NCBI RefSeq assembly: GCF_004115085.1
Contig: NZ_QXJP01000020.1
Span: 1 to 64,000, forward strand
DNA from: Longirhabdus pacifica
GTDB lineage: Bacteria; Bacillota; Bacilli; Paenibacillales; DSM-105158
Direction: 5' to 3'
Length of the DNA: 64,000 nt
Both the position numbers and the translations under genes were made by a program. Positions 51,577-61,375 of this stretch are shown here, piece after piece. The notes under the pieces are model-generated. The model was not told where the DNA came from and made no database searches. It saw only the letters and a list, made by a program, of their open reading frames with translations. Within the stretch, counting starts at the first letter, position 1, and each line of letters opens with the position of its first letter.

Positions 51577-52923
51577 TTACTTAATTAGACGAGCTTCTAA
51601 TTCTGCTTTTTCTGCTTCAAATCCTGGTTTCCCAAGTAAAGCGAACATATTTTTCTTGTATGCTTCTACCCCAGGTTGGTCAAATGGATTAACACCTAAT
51701 AAGTATCCACTTATACCACATGCTTTTTCAAAGAAATACACGAGGTGGCCGAACCAATAGGAAGATGCCTCTGGAATCGTAATTTCTAAGTTTGGGACCC
51801 CACCATCACAGTGAGCTAGAACTGTTCCTTGTGCCGCTTTTTTGTTTACGAAATCCATCGTTTCACCAGCTAGGAAATTAAGTCCATCTAAGTTGTCTTC
51901 ATCATGTGGAATTTCCAATTCGATGCTTGGTTTATCCAACTGAATAACCGTCTCAAATAAATTTCTTGTTCCTTCTTGTATAAATTGACCCATGGAATGA
52001 AGGTCTGTTGAGAAGTTTACAGAAGAAGGATAAATGCCTTTATGATCTTTCCCTTCACTTTCACCAAATAGTTGTTTCCACCACTCGGAGAAGTATTGCA
52101 AAGAAGGCTCATAGTTTACTAAAATTTCTGTTGTTTTCCCTTTTCTATATAAAGCATTACGTACAGCAGCATACTGATAGCTTGCATTTTGAGCAAGATC
52201 ATCGTTGTTATATTGCGCTTGTGCATCCTTCGCACCTTGCATCATTTCATCAATATTTATACCCGCAGCAGCAATAGGCAACAATCCTACAGCAGTCAAA
52301 ACGGAGTATCTTCCACCTACATCATCTGGAATAATAAAGGATTCATATCCTTTAGCGTCCGCTAATTTTTTCAGCGCTCCCTTTTCTTTATCCGTCGTCG
52401 CGTAAATTCTTTTGCTTGCTTCTTCTATCCCATATTTCTTTTCTAATGCTTCACGTAAAATACGGAAAGCGATAGCAGGTTCTGTCGTCGTACCTGATTT
52501 AGAAATCACGTTTAATGAAAAATCACGATCTCCAATTAACTCGATGAGATGGCTCATGTAAGTAGAGCTGATTTGATGTCCAGCAAAATAAACTTCGGTC
52601 TTTTTGCCATTTGGCATTTGGTTGTAGAAACTATGCGTAAGCATTTCCAAAGCTGCACGAGCTCCTAAGTATGAACCTCCGATACCGATAACCACTAACA
52701 CGTCAGAGTCAGCATTAATTTTCTCTGCTGCTTGTTTAATTCTTGCAAATTCTTCTTTATCGTATTGTGTAGGTAGTTCAACCCACCCTAAAAAGTCAGA
52801 GCCAGCACCAGATTTTTGATGTAATTGTTCATGTGCAACTTTCACCGCTGGAGCTAAATAGTCTATTTCGTGCTGAGCAAGGTACGGCATTGCATTACTA
52901 TAATCAAATTGAAGTTGTTTCAC
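51577..52923 (-). CDS. pgi: Glucose-6-phosphate isomerase
   Basis: The 448-residue enzyme is of the short Firmicutes type. It has [15 protein letters not shown] (about residues 76-90), [14 protein letters not shown] and the C-terminal signature region [16 protein letters not shown]. It interconverts glucose-6-P and fructose-6-P. The start is GTG 52923 with AGGGGAG 7 bases upstream. It lies 98 bases after tkt on the same strand. Confidence 0.97.
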   Translation of the reverse strand: MKQLQFDYSNAMPYLAQHEIDYLAPAVKVAHEQLHQKSGAGSDFLGWVELPTQYDKEEFARIKQAAEKINADSDVLVVIGIGGSYLGARAALEMLTHSFYNQMPNGKKTEVYFAGHQISSTYMSHLIELIGDRDFSLNVISKSGTTTEPAIAFRILREALEKKYGIEEASKRIYATTDKEKGALKKLADAKGYESFIIPDDVGGRYSVLTAVGLLPIAAAGINIDEMMQGAKDAQAQYNNDDLAQNASYQYAAVRNALYRKGKTTEILVNYEPSLQYFSEWWKQLFGESEGKDHKGIYPSSVNFSTDLHSMGQFIQEGTRNLFETVIQLDKPSIELEIPHDEDNLDGLNFLAGETMDFVNKKAAQGTVLAHCDGGVPNLEITIPEASSYWFGHLVYFFEKACGISGYLLGVNPFDQPGVEAYKKNMFALLGKPGFEAEKAELEARLIK

Positions 52924-53021
52924 AGTATATCTCCCCTATCCTTTTTATTTAGGCGCACATCACAACCTGAATCTATGTTTCATGTCATGATGCGCTTGTA
53001 TACCCATCCCTTAAATCAAGA

Positions 53022-55040
53022 TTAAGCCAGTAAGTTTTTCACTTTTTGTACGACATTCTCTACTGTAAATCCGTATTCTTCGATCACCTTTGAACCTGGT
53101 GCGGAAGCGCCGAATGTGCTAATACCAACAATATCACCTTGGTCTCCTGTGTAACGCTCCCATCCTTGTGGGTAAGCCATTTCCACTGCAAGTCTCGCCT
53201 TCACATCTGGTAAGATGACAGCGTCTTTGTATGCTTGATCTTGTTGTTCAAACTTTTCCCAACTTGGCATACTAACGACCCTAACTTCAATACCTTGTTC
53301 TGCTAAAACTTTTTGCGCTTCAATAGCAAGGGATACTTCAGATCCTGTCGCTAAAATTTGTGCTTGAGGTTTCTCTTTACAATCTGAAACGACATAAGCT
53401 CCTTTTTCAATGCCTTCTTTTGCGTTCTCTGCTGTGGATTCTAGCTGCGGTAAATTTTGTCTCGTTAATACTAAAGCAACTGGCTCGTTTTTATTTTCCA
53501 CAGCGTAACGCCATGCATAGCTTGTTTCATTACCGTCTGCAGGTCTAAACACCGTTAAGTTAGGAATGATGCGTAATGCTGGCAATTGTTCGATCGGCTC
53601 ATGCGTTGGACCGTCTTCCCCTACACCGATACTATCGTGTGTTAGTACATAAATAGCAGGAACATTCATTAGAGCAGATAAACGGATAGCTGGTCTGACA
53701 TAGTCAGAGAAGACAAAGAATGTACCCGCATATGGCTTCACGCCTCCATGCAATACCATTCCGTTAATCGCTGCACCCATTGCAAACTCACGAACACCAA
53801 AGTATACATTTCGACCACTGTAGTCTTGCGAAGTGAATTGACCCATATTTTTCAGGTTTGTATTCGTTGATGACTCTAAATCTGCTGATCCACCGATAAT
53901 AGATGGTACATTTTTCGCTAAACCGTTCAACGCACTGCCCGAAGCTGCACGTGTAGCAATGGCTTTGTCCTCCGGTGTATAAAGCGGAAGATCTTTGTCC
54001 CAACCTTCTGGTAATTCATTGTTGATCGCCATTTCTAATTGTTTCGCAAGTTCAGGATGTTGTTGTTTATATTGTTCATATCGCTCATTCCAAGCAGCTT
54101 GTGCATCGATTCCTTGTTGTTTCAATGCTGCAAAGTGATCTCGCACTTCACTCGGCACATGGAAATCTGGCTCTGCTGGCCATCCGTAGTACTCTTTCGT
54201 TAGTTTTGTTTCTTCTAATCCAACTGGTGAACCGTGAAGACCTTCTTTTCCGCCTTTTCCACCTCTGTTCGGACTTCCGTACCCGATCGTTGTTTTCACT
54301 TCAATGAGTGTTGGCTTTGTCTCTTCTGTTTTAGCAAGTGCGATCGCACGATTAATTTCATTTAAATCGTTACCGTCGTTTACTTTTAGTACGTTCCAAC
54401 CGTATCCTCTAAATCTGCTATGCACGTCTTCGGAAAAAGATAAATTCAATTCTCCATCTAGAGAGATATCGTTAGAATCGTAAAGTACGATTAATTTATT
54501 TAGTTTCAAATGTCCTGCAAGAGAAGCAGATTCGTTCGAAATCCCTTCCATCAAGTCTCCGTCACCACAAATCACATACGTATGATGATCGATGACAGAG
54601 AAGTCAGGCTTGTTATATGTAGCTGCTAAATGTGTTTCTGCCATCGCCATCCCTACAGCCATAGCAAAACCTTGTCCAAGTGGACCCGTTGTTGCATCCA
54701 CACCAGCAGTGTGACCATATTCAGGGTGACCAGGTGTCTTACTTCCCCATTGTCTAAAGTTTTTGATGTCTTCCATAGATAAATCATAGCCAAACAAGTG
54801 AATTAAGCTGTAGAGCAACATGGAACCATGTCCTGCGGATAAAACAAATCGATCTCGATCTATCCATGTCGGATTATCCGGATTATGCTTCATATGTTTC
54901 GCCCATAGCTCGTACCCCATCGGAGCAGCACCCATCGGCATACCTGGGTGTCCTGAATTCGCTTTGTTAATAGCGTCAATAGATAACGTTCTAATTGTAT
55001 TTACAGCTAATTGATCTATCGGTGTATTTTGTGTCGTCAT
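53022..55040 (-). CDS. tkt: Transketolase
   Basis: The 672-residue enzyme has the TPP-binding motif [20 protein letters not shown] (about residues 154-173) and the pyrimidine-domain signature [13 protein letters not shown]. It transfers two-carbon units in the pentose-phosphate pathway. GGGGG lies 8 bases before the ATG. It lies between purU (51-base gap) and pgi. Confidence 0.98.
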   Translation of the reverse strand: MTTQNTPIDQLAVNTIRTLSIDAINKANSGHPGMPMGAAPMGYELWAKHMKHNPDNPTWIDRDRFVLSAGHGSMLLYSLIHLFGYDLSMEDIKNFRQWGSKTPGHPEYGHTAGVDATTGPLGQGFAMAVGMAMAETHLAATYNKPDFSVIDHHTYVICGDGDLMEGISNESASLAGHLKLNKLIVLYDSNDISLDGELNLSFSEDVHSRFRGYGWNVLKVNDGNDLNEINRAIALAKTEETKPTLIEVKTTIGYGSPNRGGKGGKEGLHGSPVGLEETKLTKEYYGWPAEPDFHVPSEVRDHFAALKQQGIDAQAAWNERYEQYKQQHPELAKQLEMAINNELPEGWDKDLPLYTPEDKAIATRAASGSALNGLAKNVPSIIGGSADLESSTNTNLKNMGQFTSQDYSGRNVYFGVREFAMGAAINGMVLHGGVKPYAGTFFVFSDYVRPAIRLSALMNVPAIYVLTHDSIGVGEDGPTHEPIEQLPALRIIPNLTVFRPADGNETSYAWRYAVENKNEPVALVLTRQNLPQLESTAENAKEGIEKGAYVVSDCKEKPQAQILATGSEVSLAIEAQKVLAEQGIEVRVVSMPSWEKFEQQDQAYKDAVILPDVKARLAVEMAYPQGWERYTGDQGDIVGISTFGASAPGSKVIEEYGFTVENVVQKVKNLLA

Positions 55041-55091
55041 AATATTGTCCCCCTCATTTCGTTTAAGTCACATCATATCGTTAAAGTATAG

Positions 55092-55985
55092 TTAAAACAC
55101 GACTGTTTTGTTGCCATGTACTAATATTCGATCATCTACATGCCATGAAACCGCTCTAGACAATACAATACGTTCAATGTGGCTTCCTATTCTCTTCAAC
55201 GCGTCCACATCATCTCGGTGACTTACACGTTGTACATCTTGTTCGATAATAGGTCCACCATCCAACTGTTCGGTAACATAATGCGCCGTTGCCCCTATGA
55301 TTTTCACTCCACGATCGTGTGCCTGATTGTAAGGCTTACCTCCAACGAACGCTGGTAAAAAGGAATGATGAATATTAATGATGTTATTTTTATAGTGTTG
55401 AATAAAAGTAGGCGATATAATTTGCATATACCTTGCCAAAATTACAGTGTCTACTTTCCCTTGCATTAATGCTAGCTGTTGCTGTTCCGCTTCTTCCTTC
55501 GTTTCTGCGGTAACAGGTATATAATAATAAGGAATGCCGAATGATTCAACAATCGGACGCATATGATCGTGGTTGCTGATGACCATCTCTATATCCGCAA
55601 GCAAATCACCCGCTTGCCAGTGCCATAATAATTCGAGCAGACAGTGATCTTCCTTCGATACGAATATGGCACATTTCCGCTTCTGTTTCTTGAGGTGAAT
55701 ACGCCATTCCATATCAAATTCATCTGCTACAGATTGAAAATCTTGTCTTAACACACTTATTTTTGTGGATAGTTCATCTAAATCAAATTCAATTCGCATA
55801 AAGAACATACCGCCTGTAGGATCTAAAGTGTACTGATCCGACTGTACGATATTGGCTCCATAGCGATGAAGAAATCTGGATATTGCAGCAACGACACCAG
55901 GTTGATCTGGGCAAGATATTAACATCGTAGCCCTATGCTCAAATAAAGTCATTCGTTGCTGATGTTTGGCATCATGAGGATACAA
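55092..55985 (-). CDS. purU: Formyltetrahydrofolate deformylase
   Basis: The 297-residue protein has an N-terminal ACT domain (MLISCPDQPGVVAAISRFLH) and a formyltransferase-like domain with the catalytic Asn-His-Asp set in NIINIHHSFLPAF and HYVTEQLDGGPII. It releases formate from 10-formyl-THF. The start is probably TTG 55985, three bases after the nfo stop; AGGAGGGG lies 11-13 bases upstream, and the alternative ATG 55952 has no ribosome-binding site. Confidence 0.93.
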   Translation of the reverse strand: MYPHDAKHQQRMTLFEHRATMLISCPDQPGVVAAISRFLHRYGANIVQSDQYTLDPTGGMFFMRIEFDLDELSTKISVLRQDFQSVADEFDMEWRIHLKKQKRKCAIFVSKEDHCLLELLWHWQAGDLLADIEMVISNHDHMRPIVESFGIPYYYIPVTAETKEEAEQQQLALMQGKVDTVILARYMQIISPTFIQHYKNNIINIHHSFLPAFVGGKPYNQAHDRGVKIIGATAHYVTEQLDGGPIIEQDVQRVSHRDDVDALKRIGSHIERIVLSRAVSWHVDDRILVHGNKTVVF

Positions 55986-55988
55986 TGT

Positions 55989-57107
55989 TTATTCTGCCCC
56001 TCCTTGCGCAAACCAAGCGATTAACCTCTGATTGATTTGTTCTTCGTTTAGATCTGAGAATAGGTTAGCTTCCATCACCATGTCATACAATCTTTCCATG
56101 GGTTCCCTAGGGTCTGCTTTTCTTGCCTTTGCATCCTTTTTTAGCATTTCCCATTGCTGCAAAATAAACTCCCTGTGTGCTAATCCTTGTTTCGCAAAAA
56201 ATTGTTTCAATTGTTCTACTTCTTCCACAAATGAATCGCCAAATCTATCTGCTAGCCTATCTTGAAGAAGCGCTATCTCCACTTCATACATCGGACGCTG
56301 TGTCTTTTTGTCTTTACCAATCCAAGGTGTTTCTAAAATCATTGGTAAATGCTGCAAGTCAGGGTGATCTACAAGGCGTTTCATTGCGGAAAAACCAATC
56401 ATACCCGAACCTATAGGGGCATGTCTATCTTTTTTGGCACCTCTTACATTCTTGCTATCATTTAAATGGAGGACAGCAAGTCTGTCTAAACCAACGATAC
56501 GATCAAATTCTTGAATGACACCGTCCAGATCGTTCACAATATCGTAACCAGCATCATGAATGTGACAAGTATCCAAACAAACTTTCAAACGTTCGTTATG
56601 ACTCACTTTATCCATAATGGATGCAATCTCTTCGAAACTGCGTCCTATTTCAGTTCCTTTACCTGCCATCGTTTCTAATGCAATATTTACATCGGTACGT
56701 TCTGTACCGGATAACACTTCTGTTAATCCTTCTGCTATACGCTGTATACCAAATTCCGCATCTTTATCGGTATAAGCTCCAGGGTGAAGGACGATATTTT
56801 TCACTCCAATATAATCGGTTCTATTCATTTCTTCTTGTAAGAAATCGACTGCCAATTCATATGTATTGGATTTGTAAGAACCTAGATTAATAATGTAAGG
56901 AGCATGCACCACAATGTCTTCAATATTATTTTCTTTCATTACTGTTTTGCCTTCTTCGATATACTGCTCTTCAATCGGTTTACGACGAGTGTTTTGAGGT
57001 GCACCCGTGTAAATCATAAAGGAAGATGATCCGTAAGAAATCGCTTCTTCCGCAGCATTGAGTAATCCTTTGTTAGAGAAAGAAACGTGAGAACCTATTT
57101 TCTTCAC
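55989..57107 (-). CDS. nfo: Endonuclease IV with a C-terminal extension
   Basis: The 372-residue protein has the AP-endonuclease TIM-barrel core in residues 1-293, with zinc ligands in [48 protein letters not shown] and ILETPW. It nicks DNA 5' of abasic sites. The usual enzyme ends near residue 297; here about 75 further residues follow, charged and helical ([20 protein letters not shown] to LIAWFAQGG). The start is GTG 57107 with AAGGAG 10 bases upstream. It is close to purU. Confidence 0.93.
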   Translation of the reverse strand: MKKIGSHVSFSNKGLLNAAEEAISYGSSSFMIYTGAPQNTRRKPIEEQYIEEGKTVMKENNIEDIVVHAPYIINLGSYKSNTYELAVDFLQEEMNRTDYIGVKNIVLHPGAYTDKDAEFGIQRIAEGLTEVLSGTERTDVNIALETMAGKGTEIGRSFEEIASIMDKVSHNERLKVCLDTCHIHDAGYDIVNDLDGVIQEFDRIVGLDRLAVLHLNDSKNVRGAKKDRHAPIGSGMIGFSAMKRLVDHPDLQHLPMILETPWIGKDKKTQRPMYEVEIALLQDRLADRFGDSFVEEVEQLKQFFAKQGLAHREFILQQWEMLKKDAKARKADPREPMERLYDMVMEANLFSDLNEEQINQRLIAWFAQGGAE

Positions 57108-57242
57108 TCTGCTTCCACTCCTTCATCACATTTTACTTCCATCTATTGTACTCTATATTACTTTGCTGTGGCAATGTATAGCGCCAAACTACTACAAATC
57201 TTCATGAATGTCATGTATAATGCAAATTGAGGTGAATGAAGT

Positions 57243-57665
57243 ATGCCAGTGTGGTTCGAATGGTTTATTTTTTTCTGGGTATTTATATTAGTTGGGTCTA
57301 TGTCTATCGGTGGTTATTTTATGTTTCGAAAGTTTATGAAGGTACTGCCTAAAGAGGATGGGAAATCAAAATTAGATTGGCAAAATTATTATGTGGACAA
57401 AAGCAGGCATCTATGGAATGATGAAACGAAAAAATTTCTTGATTTACTCGTATCCCCTGTACCCTCTGCTTTTAGAGACATCGCGAAGCACTCCATTGCT
57501 GCAAGAATTGGTCAAGTCGCATTAGAGAAAAAAGCTTCCGAAGTAACGATAGATCATTGCATCGAGGGATATATATTAGCTACGCCAAAGAGAGACTATA
57601 AGAGCTTAACTCGTTTCTTACACAAACATCAAATTGATTATGAGAAGCATAAGCATTTGTTGTAA
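57243..57665 (+). CDS. DUF2621-family membrane protein
   Basis: The 140-residue protein has one N-terminal membrane helix (WFIFFWVFILVGSMSIGGYF). A cytoplasmic domain follows, containing KVLPKEDGKSKLDWQNYYV and a PCP_red-like C-terminal half. The family is conserved in Bacillaceae without known function. GAGGTG lies 8 bases before the ATG; a clear terminator follows. Confidence 0.85.
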   Translation: MPVWFEWFIFFWVFILVGSMSIGGYFMFRKFMKVLPKEDGKSKLDWQNYYVDKSRHLWNDETKKFLDLLVSPVPSAFRDIAKHSIAARIGQVALEKKASEVTIDHCIEGYILATPKRDYKSLTRFLHKHQIDYEKHKHLL

Positions 57666-57690
57666 TCATCATAAATACGATAAAACAAAC

Positions 57691-57719
57691 AACTCCCGCC
57701 ATCATGGTGGGAGTTTTCT
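57691..57719 (+). terminator. Terminator of the DUF2621 gene
   Basis: AACTCCCGCC pairs with GGTGGGAGTT (10 bp, one G-U, loop ATCAT), followed by TTCTTTT. Confidence 0.8.
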
Positions 57720-57856
57720 TTTGGCATATTTAGGCTCTAGGCCATCGCCCAATTTATGTGCAGACTTGCACGAGAAAGGCTTAGATGAATATGATGTGGT
57801 ATCCTTTCTATATCAGTATTTTCCACTCTCACTTTTCATTACTTTACTTCTATAAT

Positions 57857-57886
57857 AAGAACCGCACCCTTTGCCTCGCGGTTCTT
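57857..57886 (-). terminator. Hairpin at the end of the nitronate monooxygenase-like gene
   Basis: AAGAACCGC pairs with GCGGTTCTT (9 bp). It lies right at the stop at 57888 on the minus strand; the T-tract is poor (TATTATAG), so the function is uncertain. Confidence 0.5.
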
Positions 57887-57887
57887 C

Positions 57888-58853
57888 CTACTGTCTAAAT
57901 ACAGAAGAGCACGTAGAGAGCGTAGTCATCGCCTGTTCTTCTATCCGATCTAGCAGCGTTTTTACTGTCGGGATATCATCAATTAAGCCAATCACCTGAC
58001 CTGCCCAACCAAACCCTTCCTCTATATTACCTTCATAGATCATTTTTGTATTCGCTTTGCCATCAAATAGAGGTAGGAGTTGTTCAAGCGTACTTCCCTT
58101 CTCTTCTAGTTCTATAATTTGTTTTGCTAATGTTGTACCTAATGTACGTGCTGGCATGCCGAGACTTCGCTTGATGACGGTAGTGTCTAATTCACTACTA
58201 TCCACGATAAGCTTTTTGTATGCTGGATGAGCGTGCACACATTCTTGTGTAGCAATAAAGCGTGTGCCCATTTCGATGCCATCAGCCCCTAATGATAAAG
58301 CTGCAAGCAAGCCCCTTCCATCACCAATACCCCCACTGGCAATGACCGGTATAGACACTTGATCTACTACTTTAGGAATTAATACAAACGTTCCTAAATC
58401 ATCTCTTCCAATATGGCCGCCGCCTTCTTGTCCGACCGCCATCACCGCATCTGCTCCAAGTTGTTCGGCTTTCTGTGCTTGCCGAACGGTAGATACTAAC
58501 ACTAATTTTTTCACATCCACATCTTGTAAACGCTCTAATAATGGTTTGGGATTTCCACCTGTCATAGAAATTACGGGAACTGTTTCTTCGATTGCTACCT
58601 CTAACATATGTTCATACGGCCTGCCACTTTGCCCAATGGCAAAGTTAACACCGAATGGTTTAGTCGTTAATGATTTTACTTTTTGTATTTCATGGCGCAG
58701 CTCTTCTGGTGTAGATAATGACATCGCTGTAATTTGTCCAAGCCCGCCAGCATTACTTACTGCTGCTGCTAAATCTGCATACGCTAAATAAGCAAGTCCC
58801 CCTTGTATGATAGGGCGTTCAATTTTTAATAGACTAGTGACTCTCGTTTTCAT
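57888..58853 (-). CDS. Nitronate monooxygenase/FabK-like FMN enzyme
   Basis: The 321-residue TIM-barrel flavoprotein has PIIQGGLAYLAYADLAAAVS at the N-terminus, the FMN phosphate-binding region VIASGGIGDGRGLLAALSLG and GADAVMAVGQEGGGHIGR. Such proteins are either nitronate monooxygenases or enoyl-ACP reductase II (FabK); with no fatty-acid genes nearby the former is likelier. GAGGAAG precedes the ATG. It is divergent from queD. Confidence 0.88.
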   Translation of the reverse strand: MKTRVTSLLKIERPIIQGGLAYLAYADLAAAVSNAGGLGQITAMSLSTPEELRHEIQKVKSLTTKPFGVNFAIGQSGRPYEHMLEVAIEETVPVISMTGGNPKPLLERLQDVDVKKLVLVSTVRQAQKAEQLGADAVMAVGQEGGGHIGRDDLGTFVLIPKVVDQVSIPVIASGGIGDGRGLLAALSLGADGIEMGTRFIATQECVHAHPAYKKLIVDSSELDTTVIKRSLGMPARTLGTTLAKQIIELEEKGSTLEQLLPLFDGKANTKMIYEGNIEEGFGWAGQVIGLIDDIPTVKTLLDRIEEQAMTTLSTCSSVFRQ

Positions 58854-58958
58854 TCTATGACTTCCTCTCTATTTATTTACAATCTTCATTATATTCCGTT
58901 CAACATTATATGTATGATACAATGTACATGGTATAAAGCAAAGAAAGGGGAAATATTC

Positions 58959-59441
58959 GTGAACGAAGTTAATGTATGTAAAATTTTCACTTTTGACTCT
59001 GCACATCAGCTTGTTGGACATAAAGGAAAGTGTGCTAACCTTCACGGCCACACCTATAAATTAGAAGTTGAATTAAAAGGTAAACTCCATGGACCTGAAC
59101 ATCAGTCTGATGAAGGATTTGTTATAGATTTTAGTGATGTGAAAAGCATGGTAAAAGAACTTTTAGTAGATCAATTAGATCATTCCTTTATTGCGATGGG
59201 TAATGAACCTGCGTTAGCATCTCTTAAAGAATCTGGTTCAAAAGTTACGGAACTAGGATTCAGAACCACAGCAGAGAACATGGCTATGTACATGTGTCAT
59301 CAGTTAAAACTAGCAAAATTACCTGTATATGCTGTGAAACTATGGGAAACTCCAAACAGCTGGGCACAAGTATTAGCTAGTGAAATTCCTGAAAGTGGTC
59401 CTAATTACCGTACAATTGGTGGATGTGACACGGAATCTTAA
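58959..59441 (+). CDS. queD: 6-carboxy-5,6,7,8-tetrahydropterin synthase
   Basis: The 160-residue PTPS-family protein has zinc histidines in FDSAHQL and LHGHTY, the catalytic cysteine in GKCANLHGH, and DHSF. It makes the queuosine precursor from dihydroneopterin triphosphate. GTG 58959 is the start, with AAAGGGG upstream. The frame is open 34 codons further, through promoter-like sequence (TGATACAAT), and is not coding there. queC and queE are not adjacent. Confidence 0.93.
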   Translation: MNEVNVCKIFTFDSAHQLVGHKGKCANLHGHTYKLEVELKGKLHGPEHQSDEGFVIDFSDVKSMVKELLVDQLDHSFIAMGNEPALASLKESGSKVTELGFRTTAENMAMYMCHQLKLAKLPVYAVKLWETPNSWAQVLASEIPESGPNYRTIGGCDTES

Positions 59442-59511
59442 TCCACATTGTAATAGAATAGTCTGAGTGAAGGACAAGACTACAGTACTAAAAAAGACAT
59501 TCCGTTCTAAG

Positions 59512-59543
59512 AGCCCCTGTAATAGCGACTACAGGGGCTTTTA
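59512..59543 (+). terminator. Terminator between queD and the SCP2 gene
   Basis: AGCCCCTGTA pairs with TACAGGGGCT (10 bp, loop 8), followed by TTTTAC. It lies between the convergent genes. Confidence 0.85.
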
Positions 59544-59558
59544 CATGCTTTTTACATC

Positions 59559-59882
59559 CTATGATTTATAATGTTTTAATATTGTTTGTAGTTTCATCGC
59601 ATGACCCATTTGGCCTTCTACTTTTAATTTGCCCATCATAAAAGCGCTTGCAGGATTTAACGAACCTTCTAGCAGTTTCATAAAGTTGTCATCACTTAAT
59701 TTCAATGTGCATTTGGCTTCCCAATCGTCAGCTTGTTGAAATTCTACTTTACCATCATGAAAACGAATTTGATACGTTCCACTTGTTAAATCAAATTGAA
59801 ACGTAGACTCCACATCTTCAATGCCTTCTGGATCTGCATTTATTTTTGCAGCTAGATCTTGCAATACATCCATTATTGCCAT
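59559..59882 (-). CDS. SCP2 sterol-carrier-like domain protein
   Basis: The 107-residue protein is a stand-alone SCP2 fold: VESTFQFDLTSGTYQIRFHD (strands) and the helical C-terminal GSLNPASAFMMGKLKVEGQM. Bacterial members bind fatty-acyl or other lipid ligands in the cytoplasm. GGGGG lies 7 bases before ATG 59882. It has no obvious partner nearby. Confidence 0.92.
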   Translation of the reverse strand: MAIMDVLQDLAAKINADPEGIEDVESTFQFDLTSGTYQIRFHDGKVEFQQADDWEAKCTLKLSDDNFMKLLEGSLNPASAFMMGKLKVEGQMGHAMKLQTILKHYKS

Positions 59883-60051
59883 GCCATTACCCCCAATTAA
59901 ATAATGATTTCCATTTCATTTTACACGAAATAAACGGAAATGTCAGTTTTCTTTTCTTGTGTGATTATCAAGAAAGCACGTAGAAAGCAACATTGCTCCC
60001 CACATAGGAGGATGGTATCGCTGTTACGTGCTTTTAAATAGGAGTAATTAC

Positions 60052-60291
60052 TTATTTACGTACTATATTTTTTGTTCCACTATATAGGCCAGATGATGCT
60101 AGACCCAAAGTAATTCCTACTAAAATGCCTTCACTTAAATTACTAGGAGCTAGATAGAAGACGCCTAACGGAATACCTAGTCCGATAGATACGAGTGAAG
60201 CATATTTACTTGGAAACCCGACAGATTTTAATACAGATACAATCCCGATGATAACGGGAATTAGGGCAATATTATAAATTTCAAATTCCAT
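60052..60291 (-). CDS. Small holin-like membrane protein
   Basis: The 79-residue protein has two or three membrane helices (YNIALIPVIIGIVSVL, ASLVSIGLGIPLGVFYL, ILVGITLGLASSGLY) and a short basic tail NIVRK, the look of phage or bacteriocin-type holins. AAAGGAG lies 10 bases before ATG 60291. It starts 2 bases after the amidase stop, so the two form a lysis-type pair. Confidence 0.75.
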   Translation of the reverse strand: MEFEIYNIALIPVIIGIVSVLKSVGFPSKYASLVSIGLGIPLGVFYLAPSNLSEGILVGITLGLASSGLYSGTKNIVRK

Positions 60292-60293
60292 TT

Positions 60294-60962
60294 TTACTGT
60301 TCTCCTTTCCATATGTTATAGAGTACCGCTGCTAGTTCTTCTCTCGTAACCGCTTTTGACGGCTTAAATTTTTTATTTGGATAGCCGATCATCCATCCTT
60401 TTTCAGCTACTTGTTGGATCGCTTCGTAGCTCCATCTGTTTTTCTTTACATCTGTAAATTTTTCACTCACTTGGTTCACCTTCTTTAGTACGTCAGATTT
60501 GAATTGATTACGATCGAACAACGTATGATGAGGGCAGTTTTTACCATATACAATGGCATGCGGTTGTAATTGACTGGCACTAGTGAAACCATGTTGATTC
60601 ATAATCTGTGCTACGACTTCTACTGCATTTTGATAAGTAGCCTCATCAAGTGGGTCTCCAGGATCAACTGCTTCACACGCTATTTCAACACCAATCCAAT
60701 TTCGATTGTATTCACCGTTAGTGCCATCTCCTGCATGCCATGCATTCTCATTGAATGGAATATGTTGTGTTGCACTGTCTTTGTCCACAGTGACATGCCA
60801 ACTTACAACTCGGTTGGTTGTGCTCATATAAATGCCATGCATCTCATCTCCAGCACCATCATTCCAATTGTTTGTGGTGTGGAATAACACCCCTTTGGGT
60901 TTCATAACATATCCAGGTCGATTACGGTGTCCTTTTGCCAATATTTTTCGTTTTATATTCAT
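60294..60962 (-). CDS. N-acetylmuramoyl-L-alanine amidase with SLH-like C-terminus
   Basis: The 222-residue protein has an amidase_2 domain (residues 20-155) with zinc ligands in VLFHTTNNW and in the HAIVYGKNCPHH region. A single SLH-type module follows (FTDVKKNRWSYEAIQQVAEK, MIGYPNKKFKPSKAVTREEL). There is no signal peptide, as in phage endolysins that rely on a holin. AAAGGAG precedes the ATG. With the holin-like gene it looks like a domesticated lysis cassette; no other phage gene is present. Confidence 0.87.
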   Translation of the reverse strand: MNIKRKILAKGHRNRPGYVMKPKGVLFHTTNNWNDGAGDEMHGIYMSTTNRVVSWHVTVDKDSATQHIPFNENAWHAGDGTNGEYNRNWIGVEIACEAVDPGDPLDEATYQNAVEVVAQIMNQHGFTSASQLQPHAIVYGKNCPHHTLFDRNQFKSDVLKKVNQVSEKFTDVKKNRWSYEAIQQVAEKGWMIGYPNKKFKPSKAVTREELAAVLYNIWKGEQ

Positions 60963-61375
60963 TGGCTCACTCCTTTCTGAAATAAATAGCTTTCATATAT
61001 GAAGGTAACGAGACAACATTTTTACGCTCATTTTTGCGATTTTTTTATTTTTATTCGCGCTTACAACTTTACTGCAGCTCATACTTCGTATGTAAGTATT
61101 GTATGTAGCAAAGTACAAAGTGGCTTGTACGCTTGTCACCCTATATATTTTCAAAGCGTATTTTGTGCGCACCAATGATGAAACTAGCGAATAAAATGCA
61201 ATATATCAAATTTATCTACAAATACAAAAGAGCCCTCGGCTCTTCTTTGCTGTATAAGAAAGTTAATACAGTGAATCATTTATGATATTAAATTTAGTTC
61301 AGTTACAGCATTACATTTTCATAGATTTTCATCGTAGAAAAATAAGGAGGAGCAGAGTAGGAAAGGAGGATTGAT
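60963..61375. other. Divergent intergenic region
   Basis: A 7-bp hairpin AAGAGCC-ctc-GGCTCTT (61228-61244) followed by CTTTGC is the only clear structure. Before the M23 gene two ribosome-binding sites occur in tandem (AAGGAGGAG and AAAGGAGG). No gene is supported. Confidence 0.45.

Noticed and set aside
57721-57855. 44-codon plus-strand frame (LHEKGLDEYDVVSFLYQYFPLS) after the DUF2621 terminator
   Set aside because: It looks partly coding, but the only ribosome-binding site (GGGAG) is the right arm of the preceding terminator and no family is recognised; kept only as a possible fragment.
58857-58958. 34-codon N-terminal extension of QueD
   Set aside because: Contains a promoter-like TGATACAAT and lacks a ribosome-binding site; GTG 58959 has one and gives a normal-length enzyme.
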